A DNA stretch of 64,000 nt from contig NC_092661.1 in assembly GCF_032118995.1 (NCBI RefSeq), positions 19,231,185 to 19,295,184 on the forward strand, in the 5' to 3' direction. This document shows, piece after piece, positions 1 through 11,700 of the stretch. Position numbers and translations under genes: made by a program. This DNA is from Asterias amurensis. Its lineage: Eukaryota; Echinodermata; Asteroidea; Forcipulatida; Asteriidae. The notes under the pieces are model-generated. The model ran no database searches, was not told the DNA's origin, and worked only from the letters and a program-made list of their open reading frames with translations. Every line of letters begins with the position of its first letter. Within the stretch, counting starts at the first letter, position 1.

Positions 1-992
1 AGGTATACGTCTCATCTAACGCTGCTCCCTGGGTCGGTATCCTAGCATATCGTTCTTGGCTGCAGTTTGGTTCTAGTGTAAAACCTCTCCTCCTTGTTAC
101 AAACAAAGTACTTGTCTCCTGCAGCTCACAATCCTGGTGGATTGAAAAATAAACTATGGTGAGTATTACAGTCAAATATCTCATTGGGTTTCTTGGTTAG
201 AATATTGAGAGCATAGCTAATTTGTAATAGAAAGGTACCACATTTGGCAGCAGCCTAATTAAGAAAATAACAACAGGCGAGTTAGTTGCAATAAGGTAAC
301 AACCCTCTTCGCCATCGTGAGGAGGGTTACAATACATTTTCGCAACTACAAGAGGGTGGGCTGTAAAATATTTTGTACAAGGGACATATGGGCTTAATAT
401 TATCTTTGAAACACCTTGTAACCTTACTCTATGATTAGATGCAGCCATGGCTGTCAGCAGCCACAATAAAACTACAAATACCCCACGCAATTAAGTATAC
501 ATGTAACTATATAGTTGCTCATGAATCATGCGCTGAAATCTTAAACTAAGACAAAAATTGAATGAATAACCTAATAAATAAGAGTAAGAATAACAGTTAA
601 TAATATAAATAACAACCCCAAAGTTAAAGTACTATTTAGTATTATTTTAGTACTATAGTTAGATGATGCAAGTTGTACTTCATAAGTTAATCGTTCAAAT
701 GCACATTCCAGAATACCTGTAATTTCATCCCATCAGACAGATTTTTACCACAAAAAATGACCTGGACCTCAGAATGGTCAAGAGCTCTAACACCAGCAGT
801 GGCACTGGTCATATTACCCGTGGTGGCACTGGCAGTGGACGCAGCAGAATCCCCCACCACTGACACTGCTGCTGCTGCTGGCACTGCCGCCAGGCAGCGG
901 GTAAACTCTCTTTTCAGTCGATCTACCGTCCACGACGCATCAACCAATACAGTCAAACTCTCCCCCTCAAATTTCACTAAAACTTCAAACAT
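1..992 (-). CDS. PRKN: Parkin (RBR E3 ubiquitin ligase), N-terminal Ubl exons, partial
   Basis: Two coding exons on the minus strand: 992-717 (ATG at 992, donor CAG|GTATTC) and 133-1 (acceptor CACCAG, open to the left edge). The first 92 codons form a ubiquitin-like fold: MFEVLVKFEG, then a helix VDRLKREF, then VQVIFCGKNLSDGMKLQ, which aligns with human parkin LRVIFAGKELRNDWTVQ. The next exon begins DCELQETSTLFVTRR, aligning with human NCDLDQQSIVHIVQRP. The intron falls exactly after the residue equivalent to human Gln57, where I recall human exon 2 ending. Parkin is the PINK1-activated ligase that marks damaged mitochondria; the RING0, RING1, IBR and RING2 parts lie outside the window. Odd point: about 33 Ala/Ser/Thr-rich residues (roughly 36-69) are inserted in the loop after the helix. 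The intron 134-716 shows nothing else. Identification is by recalled alignment plus intron position. Confidence 0.85.
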
Positions 993-1804
993 TTTAACTC
1001 TACTAAGACTAGAGTATCCCAGGTGTATCAGGACTTGTTTGCTTGTTTGTTTATGTTTACATCTTCTCCGAAAAAAGATAACTCACGGGGGCTGACATTA
1101 TGGAGTGCGCCCTCATTTGACAGATGTACGTATGTAGTAGTCACGAATAGTTCGATGGTTTTGTTTTTGGTGAATGTTTAGTTCCCTTTATTTTAATGTC
1201 TAGGAAACAAATTTTATTTGCTAAAATAAATAAACTGAGAATGAATTAAACCAGGTAATACTAACGTTTTAGGGCATGAACATTTTAAAGCGCATCCGGT
1301 GGTCTTCTCTTGCAAGCCCATTAATGTTTGCTTTACGTGCTCAAGGCAAAACAACAAACAGTATTAATATGATAAGCTTTTTTTATTGCCAGTCTGCAGG
1401 TATGTAAATAAAGTCTAGGCCTACTACATGTGATGCATGGAGAAGGTACAGCAGTGGTTATTAGCACATAAGATAGCTCCATCTTTATCAACAATCGATC
1501 GAAAACCACAATTTCCCCAATATTCCAATTTATGGGTCAACTACATCGAGCGTACCCATACAGCCAGCTATATGATGTAAAAAGTTCTTATTGTTTTCAT
1601 TCAGGAATTTCTACCGTGTTTAGACAATGTCTTTTAACATTTCATCAACTGTTGATTTAAAAATGAAGTCTGAAATAGTTGCATGTGTGTTTGCTGAGCC
1701 GTATCTTCCTTTCTTAATTCCCCACCTGCGTCCTTTGTTAATGGCACTTACTTTCAGCCAAGACGCATGCTTGAGGATCTATGCGGTATAATAATCTAAT
1801 GCAT

Positions 1805-2080
1805 GCCATAGCCACACCTTCTTCCGATTCTGGAAAGCTTGGGACGGGATGTTGACCGGTGCAAACCTCGGGGATGTGATGTTCCCTACTTCTACCATGG
1901 GGTCTGACGGCGCTACTGACGGCGCAACTGACGGCACGGGAATCCTTTGGGCGTGGTATTGATGGGGGTCTTGGACTACTCTTAACTGTGAGGTTCTACC
2001 CTACTACAGAAGGCTACCTACCGTGGGTGAGCGCCGGACTCCCCGTTCCCGAGCACTCCTGGGTCGATTGAGCACAACTT
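1805..2080. other. GC-rich unexplained block with 12-bp tandem repeats
   Basis: A GC-richer island in AT-rich spacer. At about 1903-1939 it has three imperfect tandem copies of a 12-mer (CTGACGGCGCTA, CTGACGGCGCAA, CTGACGGCACGG). No long open frame and no RNA family I recognise. It could be a decayed repeat fragment. Confidence 0.35.
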
Positions 2081-2308
2081 AATGGTATTTCTTAAAATCT
2101 AATATCATTATTTCAGCCGAGTCTTACTTTATTATCCTACTTCAGTTCATTGATGAATTGTGCCTTGATTTATGCTTTATCTAACTTCATTTTGTCAACA
2201 CCCTTTGTAAGCTTTAATTTTGTAAATAAATTACTTAATTAATTGTTACTGTACACAGAATGTTTCAACCCTTGTCTTTTTCATTTGCTGGTTTTCCCTT
2301 TGGAAAAG

Positions 2309-2426
2309 TTTCCGTATGGCGCCACCACTTTTTCACTCGATATGAAATAATTTAGTATCTAATTTACCTCAATGAGATATCACTTTTTGTAAAAATGAGT
2401 GAAAAAGTGGTGGCGCCATACGGAAA
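2309..2426. mobile_element. Palindromic MITE, GGCGCC-core family, copy 1 (complete)
   Basis: A 118-bp element with 30-bp, apparently perfect terminal inverted repeats (2309-2338 and 2397-2426). The core is GTATGGCGCCACCAC, flanking an AT-rich centre of about 58 bp. A second complete copy in the opposite orientation is at 34689-34805 and a half copy at 33565-33626. It is too short to encode a transposase, so it is non-autonomous. Confidence 0.85.
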
Positions 2427-3206
2427 GTTATCCTTCCCTTTCTTTAATTGTTTTGGTAATTCCATTCTTTTATATAGTCTGCCGTGCGTACCAACTTATG
2501 GGGTTTAACCTTGTGAGTTGGTCGTACGTAACAATTTACATTACATTACAAAAGATGAAAGACAAAATAGCACAAACCAGGTTTCATTAAAAGTGTGTTG
2601 TTGTTTTTAAATATAAATTTCAGGATTTCGATATGTTGTGCCTAATATTATGAAAGTGCCTTTTGTTTGCTATCGTTCGGCCTTCCTCGTTATGTCTGCG
2701 ACTCATAAAAATGCCCAAGTCAACATCGAACCCATGGCCAAACAAGCAAAGTGATCTCTCAATAGTAGTATTATAGTAACATCAAGTGTACATATTGTGA
2801 AATAAAACCTTGACGAAAACGATAACCGGTTTCGTTTCCAGGTGTCCGATGCTTAGGGGAGAATTATTGCAAATAACAAATAAGAGATAAAACGCAATAA
2901 TCTTTTAGACAAACTAAGCATCCTCATGTGCGAGTCGGAACCAGACAAATCTGGATCTCAAGTAATACCACAATCCCAAACAACAGAAGAAGATCGATTG
3001 AAATTAATTTGTTCCAATATAAAGTAGGCCTACGTCTCGCTAATGCCTCTTCAGTCTCATCTAACCAGACACACAACATCTAGTGTTTTCAGCAGTGTAG
3101 TCGGAGCAATGTTATAAAGTTATTCTACTTTTAATTCAGCCTGGTATCAATACATCAAATTTGAAATAAACGGGTTGATTTCTTCACACAAAAAAAAAAG
3201 ACAGAC

Positions 3207-6200
3207 ATGGTCACTATAAACGACCCAGACATTAAGGAAACATCTTTGAAGTCTGTTTCACTGGACCCGCCACCTGAGCCTCCCGATTCGGGCTGGGCTT
3301 GGGTAGTTCTTGCCGGCGGTTTCTTTACAGAAGCTCTGCTAATTGGGTTTCTAGCGTCTGTTTCTGTGTACGTTTATGTGTGGATGGAGCATTTCGATGC
3401 AAGTGCTGCCGAAACAAGCCTCGTTGTTTCACTTTGTTCCTTCGTAATGGGCGTCATGAGTGAGTATCTTTAAAAATAATACTTAACATCATACTTGTCA
3501 TTATTTTGCGTCTTAAAAATTAAAACATTTTTAAGGCTCTTCTAAAAAAAATTGGTTTTCCGAATCACAAAAGTGTTGATCAACACTATAGCATCTCGAG
3601 ATATCAAACAATGTCAATATTGCTCATGGCCATGCACTTATCACCATAAGCGGGTTGTGCCGAAATTATTTCTCGTCATTTGCATTTTTATGAGATGATA
3701 ATATTTTTCATTCAGTATTTTTTTTTTTTTTTAATTACTGTTAATAACCGCTCTTCTTAAAATGTTTCCTCCGTTTTCAGAATTTACAAAAGTGTTGATC
3801 AAACTGATTTAGCATCTCGAGATATCTAATATTGGCCACTCAATTACTATAAGCGGGTTCTGCCCGAAATTATTTCACGTCAATTGCATTTTATTCCTGT
3901 GAACGTTATGTGCATTTTGATGACTTTAACAGGTCCGGTGGCAGGCGCGTCTTGTTCCAAATTTGGTTCCCGTGCAACGGCAATGATTGGCGGCGTATTG
4001 ACAACAATAGGGATGCTCATTTCCTCACAAGCTACGGACATCCTATTCCTCATCTTTAGTCTTGGTATTTTTACCGGTGAGTGATGATTTCGTGCACGTA
4101 TTTAATATATTTTACGATAAACAAACTGATCAGCCAAACGCCTCCATTACATATAGTTGCAAAAAAAATGTGTCTTTTTATGTCTAACGATCTTTTATCG
4201 AGAAAACTCATTATAAATTCTCTTTGTCTTATACACTTGTTTTTCTTGAAAGTTACATTTGTGTGACCTAATTTGCACACACTGATAAAAGGTGTTTTTT
4301 TTACACGTTGAATCTCTTTTATTTTACGTAATAACTTCGTTTTGGTTACAATAGGATTTGGAATAAGTCTGTCCTTCAACCCGGTTTTCGTCTCACTTGG
4401 AATGTACTTCAATAAACGGCTGAAATTAGCGTTTGGCTTGGCAGCAACTGGTGTGGCTATTGGGCAACTGGTGTTTCCACCTCTGTATAACTATCTTATT
4501 GACAAATACGGATGGAGAGGGTCTATGATGATTTTAGCCGCTGTGACGTTTCACTCAGTTGCTGCTGGCGCCCTCATCCGACCACTGAAGACCAGAAAAG
4601 TTAAAGGATCATCTAAGAACAAACGACTTTCAACTAAATCTAATAATATTAAACTTGAAGAGACCCATTTTGGTAATCTAAATAACAATGAGGGGAAGGA
4701 TGAAGTTGGAACCGATGGTCATTTAAAGATCAATTCTGGTAGCATCGACATCGTTCTTTCCTCACTCGAAACACCTGCTGCACATGGAGTAGACACAGAT
4801 GAAGTTTCCATGACAATAAATGATGTCCAGAGTGACACTAAGGACGACTCACACTCTTTGGTCTCTAGTTTAGAGGTAGGATTTTCTGCCATGGAGAATC
4901 GATACTGGAAGAACTTCATCATAGCAAAATCAGAACATTCACACGAGGAGCGGTTTGAGAATGCCGCACAGGACTCCTTCACCCAACTACCAAAATATAT
5001 GCCTTTCTGCAGTCGAATAAGGATACATCTCAGGAAAACTCTGACATTCATAAACACATACTTCTGTCTTTCAAGTCTCCTTTGTAATCGCATGTTTGTT
5101 ATTGTAATGATGACTTCTACATTGCATGGTTATGGATGGGCTTCGACTACATATCACACGGTTGCACGAGCCGAGTCTGTTGGGATTGGAACCGATGCAG
5201 CTGCATTGCTTCTAACATTTGTAGGAGTTGGTAGCTTAATTGGCAGGATCAACATCGGCTGGATACTGGACAAGAATTTCCTTCGAGTCGAATTCAGTTA
5301 CTGCTGGGCTTTACTCATCTGCTCTGTAGCAACTTATGTTACGCCGATTGTTGTAGGATACTGGCTGTTATCAGTGATGTATGTACTTCAAGGGATGTCT
5401 TGTGGTGCAGCAATGGTTATGATCATGCTGCTCCCTCGAATTTTCGTGAAACCAGAGGAAATCACTGCGTCAATGGCATTGGTGATGTTCGCTTGGGGTA
5501 TTGGCGAAATATCTGGTGGCTTTATGGCAGGTTTGTGCAAAGTTTTGATTTGGTAAAATTTGCTGACTATGAAAAATATTGTTGCAGTCTCTTTTAAACT
5601 AAAAAAAGCAAAAAGCAACATTCCTTTTATGACCTTATTTATTAGCTGCAATGACAACAAGTTTATCAAAACTTGAAGTAAAAATAATTTAACTTTTGAT
5701 AACATTCTGATTGGTCACACGATATAACAACAAAATGTAAGTTGAGATTAAGGTTGTCTTCAGCCGACGCCATTTCGACGCCGGCTCAACAAATGTAATC
5801 ATCTAATTGACGGGAGATGCATGAGTATCAGAACCATGACTTTTAGTTTGGTGTAATACTGCGTATACCTGTACTAATTAGAACATTACACTTTTTCCTC
5901 TCATTTGTAATCGCTTTTATTTTTATTATTTTATTATAGGGTATTTTTATGACTCGCTTGGGAGTTACGACTACTCATTTTATGCCGCTGGAACAGCAAT
6001 GGCCATCGCATCATTGCTGACACTTGTTTTATACTTCTTACAAAGAGCGATTGAAAAAAGACGTCACTCACCAGCAAAAGATGACAAAGTTGACTTTGTC
6101 GAAGCTGGATTGAACACGATGGATGCCGAAGATGAAGATACCAAAGCGAGTTTCGAGGATGGAGGTGTTGTTAATCCAAGTTTCTTCACCACAGAACATT

Positions 6201-6724
6201 TGGCTTTGGGAAATTTACAGTATGGATATGAAAAAAGTGGAACAATTTTGTCTGAGCGTAAAAAAACGAGCGAAGATAATGAATGTACAAATCTGAAAAG
6301 TTACCGTGGCAAGATAGTACCTGAAGAGAAAGTGATGGAAGTTGAAATAATTTGTTCTTACAGTCAAGATGAGTCTGACGAACTAGACAGTACCGACTTA
6401 ACTATGTATGTTAAAGATGTGACCATTGAAATAGGTTCAGAATATAATTTTGTTGAAGACAGAAGTTGTCACAATGATAACAATTGTGAGCAGAGTGATG
6501 ATACCATAAACTCGACTCATAAACTTGAAATTGAAATTGAAAATAATACTGACAACACACTGCCTACCAAAGAGTCTAATTGCTCACAAGGCTTTTATGA
6601 AAAAGATCTGTCACAATCTTCAACAAAATCAGATTCTGAACTAAGTGAGGATTCAGGCATTGATAACCCCATGTACTCCTCGGATTCTCCAAAAGAACAG
6701 AACGATAACACAAACTTAACTTAG
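3207..6724 (+). CDS. Monocarboxylate-transporter-like protein (SLC16 family, MFS), tandem copy A
   Basis: Four exons: 3207-3459, 3933-4076, 4355-5530, 5940-6724; all junctions are phase 1; 785 aa. SLC16 hallmarks: a TM1 motif DSGWAWVV (residue 27 on; the family usually has DGGWGWVV) and the TM5 block YFNKRLKLAFGLAATGVAIG followed by DKYGWRGSMMI. Twelve membrane segments are expected, with a long, mostly hydrophilic central loop after TM6 (ALIRPLKTRK...) and an acidic cytoplasmic tail of about 220 residues. The tail carries NPSF (603-606) and NPMY (767-770). The TM8 region reads VGVGSLIGRINIGWILD and lacks the Asp used for proton coupling in MCT1-4, so lactate transport should not be assumed. 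At about 785 aa it is much longer than typical MCTs (450-520). Family certain, substrate unknown. Candidate poly(A) signals AATAAA lie at 7276 and 7280. Confidence 0.88.
3566..3893. repeat. Local duplication inside transporter A intron 1
   Basis: Two diverged direct copies, about 3566-3693 and 3785-3893, share ACAAAAGTGTTGATCAA, AGCATCTCGAGATATC, ATAAGCGGGTT and CCGAAATTATTTC. This is an old segmental duplication within the intron, with the second copy ending just before the exon 2 acceptor. Confidence 0.7.
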
Positions 6725-8057
6725 GATTAGTTTAAGGTAAATGACAGACACGAAAGAGAACAAAATGTTTTTTTTTTTAACTTCAATGGCAAGCTTTAGT
6801 TCCAGACCTACGATAGACTAGAACATTATGTACAATTTATGGTTGTCATAAAATTGTATCATTTAGCGATTATCTTTCAATCAATAATATTACCGACTGT
6901 CTCAATTCTTATTTACATTCACGGTCCTTAAAACCAATAATATCTCAAATCTGCTGTTAGTTTCGATTATCTGCATAGTGCATTGTGTGATGGGTTGTTT
7001 GTATCAAAAGAAATGCTTACTTAACTTTATTTTTGAAATAGTATGCAGTTTGTTGCCTGACGTTTTTATGTTGAGTCTTCAACGCCCAGGCTTCCCATTT
7101 AGACATTTTGAATGTTGTAAACATGATCGATGTGCCTGAAAATAGTAAATGAATTGTTTCATAATAGCATCGTAGATAATGAATATTAAATAACAGTGTT
7201 TTTAAAGTTTTATGTTTTACTTATGTGGTAGGGGCCTACAGTCATTTCGTTTCAGGATAAATAAATATTAATCTCAATAAATAAAATGTCGACTTTTTAA
7301 ACAACACGCAAATGTTATTTAGGGATTTATGTGTAAAAACATATTGTTACTCTATCCATGGACTGTGTAAGCTTAAACCAACCCGGTTTACATATTCACG
7401 AGTATTTTAGCCATAAATAGATCAGTATCGAGAACTTTCACAGCAAATATGTAAATATTGTCGTTGCAAAGTCCAATGACATATATATGGCACATTCAAC
7501 CCTTTGTTAACCTCGCATAATACCACTCGAAATTAGCCAGATAAGAGTTTTGTGCGGCTGGTGACTTGTGGATAGTAATTTCCAAACAGCTGGATTCCTA
7601 TAAGTTATTTGGAGGACAGGCTCATTGATGATGCACCAGTTCAAACTGGTTTTAACGAGAGTTGTATTTGCTGTGACTTTATGGAGGGGCAGAGTACAAT
7701 TTTTAGTCTGGTAATGACATCAAGCTTACGCCACATACCCAAATACATTCAACGAGTCTTATCAAAAAGAAAACCTAATATCCAACTAGAACTTTCAATG
7801 GTTAAGCTAATGCAGCCATCAAACATAATTACTGAATATAAAATACTTAGTTGGAACCAGAATATTCTGGCTCAATTTTGTTTTGACGTTGAACTTCTTG
7901 ATACAATGCTTCCCCAGGCCTCATACACAATATTATTACCATTATCAATTTCTGGCGCAAACAATGAACATCTGACTCGAGCAATAAACATTCAAACTTA
8001 GTTTTCTTGCAGCCTGTTATCAAACAATTAGGATTATTTTCAAAAGAGAATAAGACA
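6725..8057. other. Spacer between the tandem transporter genes
   Basis: 3' UTR of copy A, AATAAA signals near 7276-7285, then presumed promoter and 5' UTR of copy B. An acceptor-like TTTTCTTGCAG ending at 8012 suggests a spliced 5' UTR just before the copy B start. The open frame 7609-8001 resembles nothing I know. Confidence 0.55.
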
Positions 8058-11000
8058 ATGAAAGAATCAGAAAACTGTACGAGTTGGTCAGAAACGAATG
8101 ATGCAAAGAACATGGCCGATACAATTGAAACAAATAAAAAGAGGGAAGATTGCAAGTCTGCGGACCCGAAGACTAACCGAAAGAAACTCGACTCAGGCTG
8201 GGCTTGGGTTGTCCTTCTAGGCGGATTTATCTTGCAATTTACGGTGCTTGGATTCATTGCTTCGGTGTCGGTGTATGTGTTTGTTTGGATGGAGCATTTC
8301 GACGGCAGTGCTGCAGAAACAAGTCTCGTGATCTCGATTTGTTCGTTCATGCTCGGTGTTTTGAGTAAGTATATTTTGGAATAAACACTAGTATTGTTTT
8401 AGTCAGTGCTTTTTGTATACTCAATTGTTTTTATTTAACTATATCACTTTCAAAGAGTTTTGAAGAATACTTTGTAGAATTTGTGTTGTTTATTATAGGA
8501 GTTATAATTCAATGTCATTCGTGGTGCTATAAGAACCTTCCAATAAAACTCTTAATTTCTTTCCTTCGTACTACAATCTAATTTATGTGAGGTTTTCCCA
8601 CATTTTTAGGCTTTATGTAAATCATTTGGTGAATGTATTCCTGTTATTTTCCATTGGTGAATGGGATGTGTTGGGTGGATTTCGGTGACGCAAAAGAAAG
8701 TTGAAACACAATTGAAAAAAGAAAAAAGACAAAAAAAACCCTACAACAAACACCCCAACAAAGAAAGAAAGAAACAAACAAAGAATTCAAGAGCTAAATG
8801 CATTTAAGGTTAAACCGTTCACTCTTCTTTTCCAATCAAGGTCCGTTAGCCGGGTCATTGTGTACGAGGTATGGTCCACGTCCGGCAGCGATGTTTGGCG
8901 GCTTCGTGGCATCGCTCGGGATGCTGATATCCTCGCAATCGACTGATATTCTTTTCTTAATTATAACTCTGGGATTTTTCACAGGTGAGTGCAATTAAAT
9001 TTAGGCTATTTAAAAAAAATCATCTTGATCCACGTCTTACAATCATTTTCACAATCTTGCTATAATTGATTTGCATAAACAGTGTTTTGGCTCAAAAAAA
9101 AGTATCAATAGAATTTTCGATTTTTTTATTTCGCTGAGTATATATACATGCGATCATAAATGTGGAATTTTCAAAGTAGAGTATAAAGGAACAACTTTGC
9201 TCCCATGTGTTTATACTGTATGTAATGGTGATCCTATTTTGTTTTATTCTGCACAGCATTTGGGATGAGCATGTGCATCAACTCTACCTTCGCAGTTCTG
9301 GGCCAGTATTTCAATAAGCGTTTGACCGTTGCATTTGGCATAGCATCAGCTGGAGTCAGTATCGGCCAGTTAGTATTCCCACCACTTTACACCTATCTTA
9401 TCGATCAGTATGGATGGAGGGGATCCCTCATGATTGTATCAGCAATCTCACTTCATGCAATTCCTGCAGGTGCCCTCTTTCGGCCACTTCAATCCAAAAA
9501 GCATAAAACAACCCCTAAGAAAACGCGTCAGTCTGACAAGAAACTTGAAGATGTACTGAACGAAGTAGCAGCTCCAAACAGTGAGGTCACTGTCAAGGAT
9601 TTTGAGAACGAAAAGACATTTGAAAGGGGAGTTTCGTTTTGTAATCCATCAGTTTTTGGACGGGAAAATTTCACACTTTACCCACACAGACCGAGTACAA
9701 ACCTTGTTGATGGGTCAATATTGGAGGCTGACTCGGGTGTTGTATCAATGGCAACGATGGATGATACTAATAATACTGATGGGAGCGGGATTGAAAGCAT
9801 GGACTCTGAATCTTCAGAAGGAGATTTCCCCATTATTGAGAACAATTATTGGAGCCCATTCATCCTAACAGCCATCGAAAATCCAAACAATGATCAGATC
9901 CGAGAGCAAGAAGACTCTATCCGTCCGACAATTTCCTCTGAATTCGATTTCACCGTCGTAAAGGAAAAATCCCGTGAAGTAAATCGTTTCATAATTAAGT
10001 CTTCCAAACTTCTTCGCAACCCTAGTTTTGTCTTGATGCTCTTTGTGGCTCTGGCGCATGGCTTCGGGTGGGCATCAACTACGTACCATCTGGTATCTCG
10101 TGCTGAGTCTGTCGGTATCAAATCAACCCAGTCTGCATTGCTGTTGACCCTTATGGGCGCTGGGAGCTCCATAGGTAGACTTAACATCGGCTGGATCGTG
10201 GATAAGGGATTTCTCCGGCCTGAAGTCGGCTACTCTGTCGCCCTAACAATATGTGCTGCAGCAACTTTCATAACTCCACTAATGACAGTTTTTGGCATTT
10301 TGGCATTTGTGGCAGTGATTCATGGGCTATCCAGCGGTGCCGCCTCTGTGACCATTATGCTGCTCCCTCGAATCGTTGCAGCAAAACCATCGCAAATTAC
10401 TACCGTGACAGCGCTGCTTCTGTTTGCTTGGGGTGTTGGTGAAATCACTGGGGGTGCATTAGCAGGTTTGTACGAACAGAGGCATTTATTAACATATTCT
10501 GTTTTTATTGTTCTCTTTTTCTAAATTTTATTAGTGACTGTATTTCCTTCTCCATGGTGTCACTAAACATTAGCTTTTCCCCATTTATGCCCCACCCAAG
10601 TTATTTGCACGATAAAATATATATATATATATTTTTTTATACATGCTTTTATATAGGTTGGTTTTACGACGCTCTTGGAAGCTATGATTACTCCTTTTAT
10701 TCCGCCGGGTCCATGATGATGACAGGTGCATCGTTAGCGCTAGTTATCTACTTCCTTCAGCAAGTAAAGAAGAAACAACAACAACGCGCCATCGAAGCAG
10801 AAAGTGAGAAAGTGGAGGAACTCGAATTCGGCAATAATAAACTTCATCTTGACGATGGAGGAAGAGTTAATCCCATATTTTTTATGAGGGAAGAATGTGA
10901 GTTAGAAAATAAGAGCTATAATGAAATCGAGAGCATGGGTGGGAGTGGGACAATTCAAAACCAAAGGATAGAGGGAGTGGAGAGTGGAAGTATTTGTGAG

Positions 11001-11603
11001 AGGAATCAACACCAACGAACATGTGAAGACGATAACCTAAAAAGACAATTAGATGAATGCAATGCTGTCAAGAATTATAATAATGGGACTGAAAGCGCTG
11101 TCCAAGTGAACACAGAAGATGATTTTCCTATTGCTAATTCAGGAATTGGATCATGTTTGAAAGATAATATTGACAAAAACAAAGATGTTTTCGAAAGTGA
11201 TTACAAAACAGATCAGGAAAACGAAAATAGTTTTAATACCATTACTATGGCCCCTCATTTTACCATGAATGATAATTGTCCATCAGTCAAACATGATGAA
11301 CTCCAAAGAATGTCTGCTTGCAAAGAAATTACATCTTTTGATGGCAAACAAATAAGAAGTATCATCTCAGAATCTGAACCAATCTCTGATAATGATGAGA
11401 ATGGTGAGGAATCTGGGATTATGAATCCAGTCTATTTTGCCCCTAGTCAAGAGTGGTCGCTTGATGAAACACAAATCGAGGGTTATAATGGCGACAATGA
11501 AAGCATTAGCAACAGTGAAATCGAAGAAACCTTTGGGGTTTCAAATCCAGGATACATTGATGATACTGAAAAATCAGATGAACAAGAAATAACTTACCTG
11601 TGA
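8058..11603 (+). CDS. Monocarboxylate-transporter-like protein (SLC16 family, MFS), tandem copy B
   Basis: Four exons: 8058-8364, 8841-8984, 9257-10465, 10657-11603; phases 1,1,1 exactly as in copy A; 868 aa. I chose ATG 8058 because the frame upstream runs into a likely acceptor at 8012. Shared blocks: DSGWAWVVLLGGF, VYVFVWMEHFDGSAAETSLV, YFNKRLTVAFGIASAGVSIG, DQYGWRGSLMI and GWASTTYHLVSRAESVGI. The paralogue clearly arose by tandem duplication of copy A or the reverse. The central loop contains DSGVVS (about 309-314), a match to the beta-TrCP degron pattern DSGxxS. The acidic tail has NPIF (625), NPVY (810) and NPGY (850), motifs of the PTB/endocytic type. TM8 lacks the MCT1-type Asp (GAGSSIGRLNIGWIVD). 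Substrate unknown. A candidate AATAAA is at 11906. Confidence 0.88.
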
Positions 11604-11617
11604 GTCGAGATTCAATA

Positions 11618-11618
<1 letters not shown>

Positions 11619-11697
<79 letters not shown>
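11619..11697. repeat. (GA)n microsatellite
   Basis: About 39 uninterrupted GA units starting 16 bp after the stop codon of transporter B, so probably inside its 3' UTR. Confidence 0.97.

Positions 11698-11700
<3 letters not shown>

Larger units (their letters stand above)
993..3206. other. Intergenic, divergent spacer between parkin and the first transporter
   Basis: About 2.2 kb between two divergently transcribed genes. It holds one palindromic MITE (2309-2426) and a GC-richer block (about 1805-2080). The rest is AT-rich with no convincing coding frame. Both promoters should lie here, but I see no motif strong enough to call. Confidence 0.6.

Noticed and set aside
757-1095. Plus-strand open frame opposite parkin exon 1
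   Set aside because: Antisense shadow of the low-complexity Ala-rich Ubl insertion; no family similarity.
2399-2590. Small frames starting MKKWWRHTE (also at 33599)
   Set aside because: They begin inside the GGCGCC-core MITE and share only its inverted-repeat sequence.
7609-8001. 130-codon open frame before transporter B
   Set aside because: Starts at TTG, no recognisable domain, ends just before a splice acceptor-like site; most likely 5' spacer or UTR.
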